Below are positions 36,569 through 44,314 of a stretch of DNA of 64,000 bases, one piece after another. Source of the DNA: CAWGET01 sp963821715 (GTDB lineage Bacteria > Bacteroidota > Ignavibacteria > Ignavibacteriales > Melioribacteraceae). Position numbers and translations under genes: made by a program. The notes under the pieces are model-generated. The model did not search any database, was not told the origin of the DNA, and saw only the letters and a program-made list of their open reading frames with translations. The DNA is taken from contig CAWGET010000006.1 in the NCBI GenBank assembly GCA_963821715.1, positions 1 to 64,000 of the forward strand. Direction: 5' to 3'. The first letter of the stretch is position 1, and each line of letters opens with the position of its first letter.

Positions 36569-38708
36569 AATTTTTCCGCAGCCATTTTATTTTTATTAAT
36601 TCATTCTCCATATTTTTCCGAAAATCTCCATCATTGGATTTTTTTAAAGCAATCAGAATAAAATTTTCTGCGCGTTCAAAATCGATATTGGAAAGAGAGT
36701 AAAGCGCTAAACTATAATAAGAATATGCAGACAAATTATCGTCTATTATTTTTCTCCCGTCAATAAATTGGATAAACGATGAATAATTCTGCTGCAACGA
36801 TTCAGATAAATTTATTAGCACCGGAATTGAGAATGCATTTAATCCGTTTTTATATATTTCTTGCAGAATAGAAAATTTATCAAAATTGCTGCCCGAAAGA
36901 TATTCATTCAATCTGTTAAGATCGAGGAGAGTTAATCTTACTTTGGCTAATGAATAGTAATACGGTGAAGGATTTTGCTTTGCTAACGAATCATAAAGTT
37001 CAACAGATTCATAAAATTCATTATTGAGAGTTAAAACATCTCCCAAAAGCAATTCATAAGCATAATAGTTGGATGAGTTTTTGAATGTTGAATTATATTT
37101 CAGCAGCGTTTGGAGAGCCGTTAAATAATCGCCTGTTTCGCGTGCTGAATACGCGTATCCGCTTAAAGCAGAATAATTTTCAGCGACATCCAATATCTTT
37201 ACAAATTCTTTTTTGGCTGCGCTATATTTCATTTCTCTGTAAAGTTCCCACCCTAAATCCAGTTTATTAGCTATAAAGCGAGGACATGCCTTTTGAATTA
37301 AAGGTTTATATCCGAAGCGGAGAGCTGCCGAATGAGGATTCAATTCGAATTTCAGGCTTCGTAAAAATTCCTCGTGCTCCGCGCTTAAACTTTTCAAGGA
37401 TTTTCCAAAATAACGCTTGAAATCAATATCACCATATAATTTTTTTACCTCATTTATTCCGTATCTATCCATCAAAAACTTTATGAAGGACCCGGAATAA
37501 ATATACCCGACTGAAGAGTTGCTCCCAAAGAAATTAAATCCTTTAAACAAAGTTTGAAGATTAGCATTAAATCCTGAATTCAGAGCGAGCGCAGCCATAT
37601 AATGGACTGAATGTATGCCAATATTATTTTCAACCGCTGTCGCAAAGCCTTCTATCATTGCAGGATTAAAATCTCCGGCAACTTTAAAAGGAGTTTGACC
37701 TATTTCGGCTGAAAATACATGAACGAGTTCATGCTTCAAAGTTTTATAAATATCATTCGTAAAAATTTTATATTGCCAAATTTTTGTAACATCCGCTGCT
37801 CCCGCCCCGAAGTATTCCCGCTTCTGCTCAGCATTTTTAAAAACAAAAGTTTCAATTTGTTTAGAAGGTATAATCTTTAACTTTTCGGAAATTTCTTCAT
37901 AATAAAATTCGTGAAGTTTTGCCGTGAGTTTTATTTGTTCCTGACTGTAATAATGAGGCAGATGTATTTTGAAATGTTCAGTTTTAATAGTAATCGGCAG
38001 AACTTTTTCCAGGACATAATTATTGGTGGCAAAACCGATGTATGGCTTCGCGAAAAAGAATCCCATAAAGATAATTGAAACAAGCAAAAATCTGATTTTA
38101 CTTTTCAATTTAGTACGCGAAATAAAAACCGAGGAGTAGTAAAAAAAGAATAAGGTAATAATCTTATAGGAAATTATTTTTGACGAGAGCGGAATACTCT
38201 CATCATAAATTACTCCGGGATAAAAGCCAATAATAGGATTAAAGAAATATATTTGTGGATAAAAATATATTTCATAGAGCGGGAGCAAGATGAGGATAAT
38301 CCAGATAACCGGAAAAATAATGAATGAAAATTTTTTACTCAGAGCAAAACTTATTTTGCCGAGAAGAATTCCGATTATAATCGGCGGTAAAGCAAATATT
38401 ACATAATATTGCAATCCGTTCAAAATGGGACATGAATTGGAATGGGAAGTAAAAATATATGAAATAAAAATCGGAAGGAAAACTGCTAATAGATAGAACC
38501 CGTATTGCCGGTTTTTATTTCCAATTTTTTTTTTGAAGTTGATTATAGAGAAACCGCCGGCAACAGATAAAGCTATTCCGACTATTACTGAAAATTCATA
38601 TCCCAACGTATTTGTTAATGGAAGTAACGTAAGCAGATAACTTAATGAAGCAATTATCAGAATCAATATAAGATTAAAAACCGGAAAATAATTGAATCTA
38701 TTAATCAC
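36558..38708 (-). CDS. Multi-pass membrane protein fused to a gluzincin-like peptidase and TPR repeats
   Basis: 716 residues; GTG start overlapping the murA stop. Residues 1-235 hold about six or seven membrane segments. A zinc-peptidase-like stretch follows: KHELVHVFSAEIG gives HEXXH near residue 324, and MIEGFATAVE supplies the downstream Glu. The last 250 residues are tetratricopeptide-like helices. Peptidase MA-like family by appearance. Substrate unknown; location between murA and cca may be only operon housekeeping. Overlaps cca by 11 bases. Confidence 0.8.
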   Translation of the reverse strand: MINRFNYFPVFNLILILIIASLSYLLTLLPLTNTLGYEFSVIVGIALSVAGGFSIINFKKKIGNKNRQYGFYLLAVFLPIFISYIFTSHSNSCPILNGLQYYVIFALPPIIIGILLGKISFALSKKFSFIIFPVIWIILILLPLYEIYFYPQIYFFNPIIGFYPGVIYDESIPLSSKIISYKIITLFFFYYSSVFISRTKLKSKIRFLLVSIIFMGFFFAKPYIGFATNNYVLEKVLPITIKTEHFKIHLPHYYSQEQIKLTAKLHEFYYEEISEKLKIIPSKQIETFVFKNAEQKREYFGAGAADVTKIWQYKIFTNDIYKTLKHELVHVFSAEIGQTPFKVAGDFNPAMIEGFATAVENNIGIHSVHYMAALALNSGFNANLQTLFKGFNFFGSNSSVGYIYSGSFIKFLMDRYGINEVKKLYGDIDFKRYFGKSLKSLSAEHEEFLRSLKFELNPHSAALRFGYKPLIQKACPRFIANKLDLGWELYREMKYSAAKKEFVKILDVAENYSALSGYAYSARETGDYLTALQTLLKYNSTFKNSSNYYAYELLLGDVLTLNNEFYESVELYDSLAKQNPSPYYYSLAKVRLTLLDLNRLNEYLSGSNFDKFSILQEIYKNGLNAFSIPVLINLSESLQQNYSSFIQFIDGRKIIDDNLSAYSYYSLALYSLSNIDFERAENFILIALKKSNDGDFRKNMENELIKIKWLRKNFEE

Positions 38709-39973
38709 TAAAATTCAGCTCCCGATACGCGTTCAATATCTGCTCCCAAACTTTGTAATTTCTCTTCAATATTCTGATAACCTCTATCGAGATGATATAT
38801 TCTCAAAACTTCCGTAGTCCCTTCTGCGGCTAACCCGGCTAATACCAAAGATGCGCTCGCCCGTAAATCAGTGGACATCACCTTTGCACCAGTGAGTTTA
38901 TCGACTCCTTTAACTATTGCGCTATTATTTTTTAAGTTAATATCAGCACCCAATCGCTGCAATTCAGGAACATGTTTAAATCGATCTAAATAAATATTAT
39001 CCGTAACTGAACAGGTTCCGTTCGCAAGGCTCATCAAAGCTGTCCATTGCGCTTGCATATCCGTAGGAAATCCAGGATAAATTGCTGTATTTACGTCAAT
39101 ACTTTTTAACTCTGTATTGGTTGAGTCAACCTCAATTAAGTCATTGTTTATTATAGACTTACAGCCGCTCTCCTCAAGTTTCCATAGAACACTATTTATA
39201 TGCTCTGAATTTGAATATTCTATACTTACTTTGCCTTTCGTTATTGCCGCTGCAATTAGGATTGTACCTGCTTCTATTCTGTCGGATATATTTGTAACTT
39301 CCGCACCCTTTAACTCATCAACTCCTTCTATTTCCAAAACTTGGGTTCCTATACCATCAATCTTTGCACCCATAGATACAAGATAATCCGCTAATAAAGT
39401 TATTTCCGGTTCTATTGCCGCATTCGATATTTCTGTCGAACCTTGGGCTAATACGGAGGCCATCAGAGCATTCCCGGTTGCTCCCACTGAAGAAACATCA
39501 AAATTAATGTGTGCTCCCTTCAGCTTGTCGGCTTTTGCAATAATATATCCTTTTTCAATTTCTACTTGCGCGCCTAGCTTTCTCATAGCCTCTAAATGTA
39601 AATTTACCGGCCTCGGTCCCCAGGCGCATCCTCCGGGCAAAGAAACTTTTGCAAAACCAAATCTAGCGAGTAATGGTCCAAGAACATACACCGAAGCTCT
39701 CATTTTTTTTACGTGCTCGTACGGAGCTATCTGACTTGTAATCTCGGAAGTATCAATGTTTAATGTTTGGTTCTTGAATTCGGTTTTTGCACCCAATTCC
39801 GATAACAATTTAATCATTGTGAAAATGTCGTTCACTTCCGGGTTATTGTGGATGATATTCTTCCCGGCGCTAAGTAAAGAGGCCGGCATTAACGCAAGAG
39901 AAGCATTTTTAGCTCCGCTTATTTTTACTTTTCCTGAAAGGGATTTCCCTCCCCTGATGATAAATTTATCCAA
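38708..39973 (-). CDS. murA: UDP-N-acetylglucosamine 1-carboxyvinyltransferase
   Basis: 421 residues from a TTG at 39973, chosen because CGGAG stands 5-6 bases upstream and the protein then starts (M)DKFIIRGGKSLSG as in the family. First committed step of peptidoglycan synthesis: transfers enolpyruvate from PEP to UDP-GlcNAc. KISGAKNASLALM holds the substrate-binding Lys-Asn. The catalytic loop reads GGCAWGPRPVNLH, with the fosfomycin-target Cys present. Cytosolic and normally essential. Confidence 0.96.
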   Translation of the reverse strand: MDKFIIRGGKSLSGKVKISGAKNASLALMPASLLSAGKNIIHNNPEVNDIFTMIKLLSELGAKTEFKNQTLNIDTSEITSQIAPYEHVKKMRASVYVLGPLLARFGFAKVSLPGGCAWGPRPVNLHLEAMRKLGAQVEIEKGYIIAKADKLKGAHINFDVSSVGATGNALMASVLAQGSTEISNAAIEPEITLLADYLVSMGAKIDGIGTQVLEIEGVDELKGAEVTNISDRIEAGTILIAAAITKGKVSIEYSNSEHINSVLWKLEESGCKSIINNDLIEVDSTNTELKSIDVNTAIYPGFPTDMQAQWTALMSLANGTCSVTDNIYLDRFKHVPELQRLGADINLKNNSAIVKGVDKLTGAKVMSTDLRASASLVLAGLAAEGTTEVLRIYHLDRGYQNIEEKLQSLGADIERVSGAEF

Positions 39974-40114
39974 AATTTCTCCGTATATTAGCCTTAGCAA
40001 TATAATAAAATTGAATTAATTTCTGCGAGCTAAGCTTAAAGAAAAAAATATTTAAAAGTATAATTTATTGTTTCAATTGTTTATTTTAAGAATATAATTT
40101 AACCGGTTGAGCAT

Positions 40115-40456
40115 TTGAAATTTGAAGATTCAAAAATAAAAAATGCAGCAATTGTAAAAATTAACATCAAAGGCGCCACTCTTGCCGATTCGGAGGAATT
40201 CAAAGAATATCTCCAAAATATTTTTGAAACCGGCAATAACAATATCATTGTCGATTGTTCAGAAGTAAATTATATAGATTCCAGTTTTCTTGTAGTTTTT
40301 GTAATATATTTAAAAAGATGTATTTCCGATGGAGGAGATTTAAAAATTGTCCGCTCGCTGGACGAAAAGCCGGTTTGGAATATGTTTGATGCTACAAGGC
40401 TGAATAATATCTTCAACATTTATTATTCCGTAGATGAGGCAGTGAATTCAATATAA
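40115..40456 (+). CDS. STAS-domain protein (anti-sigma factor antagonist-like)
   Basis: 113 residues, one STAS domain. The phosphorylation-site region reads VDCSEVNYIDSSFLVVFV, with Ser in the conserved place after Asp. Start is TTG at 40115 with no strong ribosome site. Paralogue of the protein at 41100. It probably switches partners with an anti-sigma kinase not in this window. Confidence 0.85.
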   Translation: MKFEDSKIKNAAIVKINIKGATLADSEEFKEYLQNIFETGNNNIIVDCSEVNYIDSSFLVVFVIYLKRCISDGGDLKIVRSLDEKPVWNMFDATRLNNIFNIYYSVDEAVNSI

Positions 40457-40469
40457 CCCGCCCATATAA

Positions 40470-40748
40470 TTATTTTGCTATTCGATATCCCCTAAAAAAG
40501 AGCTTTGAAATAAGTGAATAGATAATATATGGGGCGATTAAAAAAAGTAGATAATCGGTAATATCGTACGATTCTATATTCATAGTATCAAAAACATAAA
40601 ATGCTTTGTCTATCTCTAAAAAAGTTTCCCATTTCATATTTAAAAATGAAATGGCAATCTTATGCATATATCCCGAAGCGAATAGAAGAATTGAATTGAC
40701 CGCAAGCCAGATATAAAAGATTATTCTAATATTTAATATTACGCTCAA
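40470..40748 (-). CDS. Small membrane protein of unknown function
   Basis: 92 residues from a TTG at 40748, 2 bases after the stop of the small gene upstream. Two or three hydrophobic segments (IFYIWLAVNSILLFASGY; YLLFLIAPYIIYSLIS). It converges with the STAS gene, leaving 13 bases. No family recognised; the two small genes look like one unit. Confidence 0.55.
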   Translation of the reverse strand: MSVILNIRIIFYIWLAVNSILLFASGYMHKIAISFLNMKWETFLEIDKAFYVFDTMNIESYDITDYLLFLIAPYIIYSLISKLFFRGYRIAK

Positions 40749-40750
40749 AT

Positions 40751-40909
40751 TTACGACGCGATTTTAAATATTGTAAATGATAACACAACCAAATGAAGAA
40801 ACAGCCAGGAACCCGCAAAAAATACTTTACTCTTATCAGCGGGGAGATCAATAATAAAAGGTTTTGTAGTTTTAGCTGAACTTAAATTTAATTCTTCCTG
40901 ATTTACCAT
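40751..40909 (-). CDS. 52-residue membrane protein
   Basis: ATG at 40909 after TAGGTGAG. The protein (MVNQEELNLSSAKTTK at its start) has one membrane segment near the end (FFAGSWLFLHLVVLSFTIF). It is followed at once by the 92-residue membrane protein. Its good ribosome site and a membrane-type composition support it as a real small gene. Confidence 0.5.
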   Translation of the reverse strand: MVNQEELNLSSAKTTKPFIIDLPADKSKVFFAGSWLFLHLVVLSFTIFKIAS

Positions 40910-41099
40910 AACTCACCTATTAGTTTTATTCATTATTATTATCGGCAAGCAATCAAAAATGTTTAGCCGCTTAACTTGTTTTAAATTCTGCTAACCTCTG
41001 TTTCCCAGCTTGTTCAGATTTTTTTTGAAAAAAGTTAAACTATCTTATCCAATAGCCGATAATAAAATTACATTTGCATTATAAATTTGGGAAACATCT

Positions 41100-41501
41100 A
41101 TGAACTTCGAGCATACTCAATACAATAATTCAACATTGGTTATTATAAACCTACCCAAAACTACAGCACAGCATGCACCTGAATTTAAAAATTTCCTAAT
41201 GGAACTTATCAACTCAGGCAAACACCAATTAATTGTTGATTGCCGTTTAGTAGAATATATGGACTCCACATTTTTGGGCGCCATAGTTTTCGCTCTTAAA
41301 AAAAGCGCCGCTTCAGGAGGAGATGTTCGTTTGGTGAGAGCAAATCTTGAACTACCTGTTTGGGATATGTTTCAATTAACTAATATGAATAAAATCTTTA
41401 AAATTTTCTCCGATCTCGAATCGGCTGTTGAAAGTTATGATGAACATGTTGAGGAAAAGGAACAGGTACAAGAAAAAGTAGAAAAAGTAGAAAAAGTCTA
41501 A
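41100..41501 (+). CDS. STAS-domain protein with charged C-terminal tail
   Basis: 133 residues. STAS core with VDCRLVEYMDSTFLGAIVFA, phospho-acceptor Ser in place, then a tail of Glu, Lys and Val (VEEKEQVQEKVEKVEKV) missing in the paralogue at 40115. A TACATTTG at 41069-41076 could be its -7 box. Likely partner-switch regulator. Confidence 0.85.
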   Translation: MNFEHTQYNNSTLVIINLPKTTAQHAPEFKNFLMELINSGKHQLIVDCRLVEYMDSTFLGAIVFALKKSAASGGDVRLVRANLELPVWDMFQLTNMNKIFKIFSDLESAVESYDEHVEEKEQVQEKVEKVEKV

Positions 41502-41582
41502 GATACCAAAACCTTAACTTCTTTAATATCGATCTGAAATCGGAATAGAAATTAAAAACAATTTTTTTTCTGATATCTCAAT

Positions 41583-42182
41583 CTATTCACCGATTATATT
41601 GTTTTCAAACAATTCACGTAGTTCATCATTATCATAATTCGCCATTCCTACTTCCTTTGCGGCCAGTTTCCCGTCAGGAGTTATGATATACGTAGTGGGA
41701 ATTGTATTTGAAGAATATTGCGCCGGAAGATTTTCTGCGAGCCTGAAATTCGGAAATGTGTAATCATATTTTTCGATATACTCTGCCGCAACTTTCGGAT
41801 CGCGATCCAAAGAAATCATAACAAATTGAACTTTGGAAGTATCTATATCTTCATAAAGATTTTGAAGAGTCGGCATTTCGGCGCGGCAAGGCGGGCACCA
41901 AGTAGCCCATAAATTTATAAGAATATATTTTCCCCTGAATTCTTCGAGGGAAATTATTCCTTCTTCTTCATTGAATAATTTTAATGAATAATCGGCGTCT
42001 ATTCTTTCTTCAACCGGAATATTAAGCGATGCATTCTTTGCGCCGGTTTCGAGAAATAACCGCTGAATATTTCCGATAATACTCGTGTGCCATCCGGCAA
42101 AATAAATTACAGCGATTACTCCGAGGAAAATTCCCCATTCAATAATATTTCTTTTTAAAGATTTTTTTGTTTTTGATTTCAT
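41583..42182 (-). CDS. TlpA/ResA-like thioredoxin-fold protein
   Basis: 199 residues. N-terminal membrane anchor (about 12-27), then a thioredoxin fold with the redox site WATWCPPCRAEMP. The cis-Pro segment reads SNTIPTTYII. Reduces disulfides outside the cytoplasmic membrane, for example in cytochrome c maturation or envelope proteins (family knowledge). Confidence 0.92.
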   Translation of the reverse strand: MKSKTKKSLKRNIIEWGIFLGVIAVIYFAGWHTSIIGNIQRLFLETGAKNASLNIPVEERIDADYSLKLFNEEEGIISLEEFRGKYILINLWATWCPPCRAEMPTLQNLYEDIDTSKVQFVMISLDRDPKVAAEYIEKYDYTFPNFRLAENLPAQYSSNTIPTTYIITPDGKLAAKEVGMANYDNDELRELFENNIIGE

Positions 42183-42250
42183 TTATAGTAAGATGCAGAA
42201 ATTTAGAATATGATTCTTTCTATCTTCGATTAAAAACTTAAACATTTTGG

Positions 42251-42280
42251 TTGATTATTTTATCAGGCTCTTTATATTTA
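42251..42280 (+). promoter_or_regulatory. Likely promoter of the cheB-like gene
   Basis: TTG, 19 nt, TATATTTA: the Bacteroidota spacing with one mismatch in the -7 box, 34 bases before the ATG. Confidence 0.5.
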
Positions 42281-42313
42281 ATAATAAACAAATTAAACGA
42301 TTGGGAAGTTTAG

Positions 42314-43339
42314 ATGCGGAAAAAAAATATTGTAGCGTTCGGCGGATCTGCCGGCGCCACCGAATCAATGGTAAAAATTCTTAAAGGAATCGATCCGGGA
42401 ACAACGGCAAGTTTTTTTGTCGTAATTCATTCTTCGGTAAATTCTTTAGCTTATCTTCAAAAGATTTTTGAACGCGCTACAGCGCTTAAAGTAAAATACG
42501 CTCAGAACGATGAACCAATAGACTCGGCGACGGTTTACATTGCACCAGCTAATTTTCATCTAATTATATCTAGCGGTAAAATTAAAATTAATCAGGGACC
42601 GAGAGAAAATTTGATGCGACCATCCATTGATGTTTTATTTAGATCTGCTGCTGTAAATTATAACACTCAGGCAATCGGAGTGGCCCTTTCGGGAACGATG
42701 GATGATGGACTTGTGGGAATGGATGCCTTGCAGAAATGCGGAGGAACTTTGATCGTCGAAAGTCCTGATACAGCTTTATTTCCCGAGCTTCCAAAAAATA
42801 TTTTAGATGAATTAGAAACTGATTTTGTTTTATCTGCAGAGAAAATCTCGAAGAAAATTAACCGGCTAGTAAATGAAGAAGCCGAACCGGAAATTTCTGT
42901 TCCAAGCTATTTAATAAAAGAATTAAAGATAGCCGAGAAAAGTTGGAGTAATATTAATAAACAAGAATTAAATTCAACACCCGCGCCTTATGTTTGTCCG
43001 GATTGTGGAGGACCTTTATGGGAAATAAAAAACGATAAACATTTGCGTTTTCGGTGTGACATTGGTCACGCTATTACGGCAAATAACTTAGTTTCGCAAA
43101 AAACAGAAGCTTTTGAACGGGCAATGTGGATTGGTTTACGCGCACTAGAGGAAAGAAAAAATCTTCTTTTAAAACTTGCTAATTCTTCTAAGGAAAGAAA
43201 TCGGTCTAATTTGGCTGACGATTATTTTTCGAAAGCAGACGAAATTGAAGCGCAGATAGATATAATGAAAGATTACTTAATTGAAGGCGGACAAGATTTA
43301 ACTGAGTTATTTACTTCCGCTAAAACGCCAACCAGCTAA
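42314..43339 (+). CDS. Stand-alone CheB-type protein-glutamate methylesterase with zinc-ribbon-like tail
   Basis: 341 residues. No receiver domain. The CheB domain starts at once: FGGSAGATES with nucleophile Ser12, VIHSSVNS with the catalytic-type His, and LSGTMDDGLVGM with the Asp. Residues about 225-260 form a zinc-ribbon-like unit (CPDCGGPLWEI, RFRCDIGHA). No chemotaxis genes are nearby, so it may act in another signalling route (family members occur apart from chemotaxis clusters). Confidence 0.88.
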   Translation: MRKKNIVAFGGSAGATESMVKILKGIDPGTTASFFVVIHSSVNSLAYLQKIFERATALKVKYAQNDEPIDSATVYIAPANFHLIISSGKIKINQGPRENLMRPSIDVLFRSAAVNYNTQAIGVALSGTMDDGLVGMDALQKCGGTLIVESPDTALFPELPKNILDELETDFVLSAEKISKKINRLVNEEAEPEISVPSYLIKELKIAEKSWSNINKQELNSTPAPYVCPDCGGPLWEIKNDKHLRFRCDIGHAITANNLVSQKTEAFERAMWIGLRALEERKNLLLKLANSSKERNRSNLADDYFSKADEIEAQIDIMKDYLIEGGQDLTELFTSAKTPTS

Positions 43340-43356
43340 ATAATTCGTTTAAAATG

Positions 43357-43383
43357 AAAAAGCCCCTTATAACAGGGGCTTTT
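43357..43383. terminator. Bidirectional terminator between cheB-like and cspA-like genes
   Basis: AAAAGCCCCT and AGGGGCTTTT pair around a TATAAC loop, giving A-tract and T-tract on either side. It serves the two convergent genes. Confidence 0.85.
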
Positions 43384-43401
43384 CAAAAATGAATCTATAA
43401 T

Positions 43402-43611
43402 TTATAATACTTCAACTTCGGAAGCTTGAAGTCCTTTAGGACCTTGAGTAATTGTAAATTCAACATTGTCATTTTCTTCTAAGGATTTAAAACCATCACC
43501 TACAATAGCTTTGTAATGTACGAATACATCTTCGCCGCCTGCTTGCTGAATAAATCCAAATCCTTTAGTTCCGTTGAACCATTTTACGGTTCCTTGTTTG
43601 CGCTCTGACAT
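43402..43611 (-). CDS. Cold-shock protein (CspA family)
   Basis: 69 residues, one cold-shock OB fold. RNP1-like KGFGFIQ and RNP2-like VFVHY are intact; N-terminus MSERKQGTVKWFNGTKGF. Binds single-stranded nucleic acid and acts as RNA chaperone in the cytosol. AAGGAG precedes the ATG. Its untranslated leader appears to be long. Confidence 0.96.
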   Translation of the reverse strand: MSERKQGTVKWFNGTKGFGFIQQAGGEDVFVHYKAIVGDGFKSLEENDNVEFTITQGPKGLQASEVEVL

Positions 43612-43754
43612 AACAGATGCTCCTTTGTAAATAATTAAATAAATTGTTGCGACAGGGCGTTAAAAAATGGGAGGGTTAAATCTACAACATCTTTCTACAT
43701 CTTACTGTCTTCAAGCTCTTAACGTAACGATAAATTTAATTAAATGCAAATATA
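43612..43754 (-). promoter_or_regulatory. Long 5' leader and -7 box of the cold-shock gene
   Basis: An exact TATATTTG on the minus strand at 43747-43754 would start transcription about 130 bases before the ATG. Long structured leaders are usual for cold-shock genes. The TTG at -33 is missing, which lowers confidence. The rest of the gap up to 43810 shows nothing clear. Confidence 0.45.
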
Positions 43755-43929
43755 TTTTAAATTTTTATGTTTACCCGTTATAAATCATATAAAATATCAG
43801 AGATTGAACGCCGACTATTTCATTTCCCGGAGACGTTAGAGAAAAAGCAATTCGTCATTAATAGTTTACAGCGATAAAGTAGAAATAAATACTTTTCCTT
43901 TTATCGGAGATACAGAAACTTTATTCAGA

Positions 43930-44283
43930 ATGAATTTATCTATTAAAGATTCCTCCTTTAATATTAAAACAGTTAGATATGATTTTACATACGATAACAG
44001 TTATGACACGACCTTATCCGCATCAGATACGGCTACTTCTAAATATTTGGATCTAAGATATAACACAATCATTGCTTCGGTTTTTCTTGAAAATGATTCA
44101 GTTCTTTCCTGTTCTTTTTATTTATATTCTGAAACAGACGCTAAAAATCTTCTCTTTTTAATTTTTAGAATCCTTAGAACCAAATTATCCGGTTTTCCAT
44201 ATACTTTTTTATCTCAATTAATTATATTGGAATTTAAAGGTTATTCAGAGATGTTCATCTTGTTAAACAGATCATCCTTTTAA
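43930..44283 (+). CDS. Uncertain open frame before katG
   Basis: 117 residues from the ATG at 43930, and the same frame is open upstream to about 43806 without an ATG (TISFPGDVREKSNSSLIVYS). The first part, with many Asp, Ser and Thr residues in strand-like spacing, looks like a real exported domain; the last 45 residues are hydrophobic and less convincing, possibly after a frameshift. No family recognised, and no ribosome site is apparent. It may be a decayed gene. Confidence 0.35.
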   Translation: MNLSIKDSSFNIKTVRYDFTYDNSYDTTLSASDTATSKYLDLRYNTIIASVFLENDSVLSCSFYLYSETDAKNLLFLIFRILRTKLSGFPYTFLSQLIILEFKGYSEMFILLNRSSF

Positions 44284-44314
44284 TTTATCATCAATTATAA
44301 AATGGAGTAAAAAT

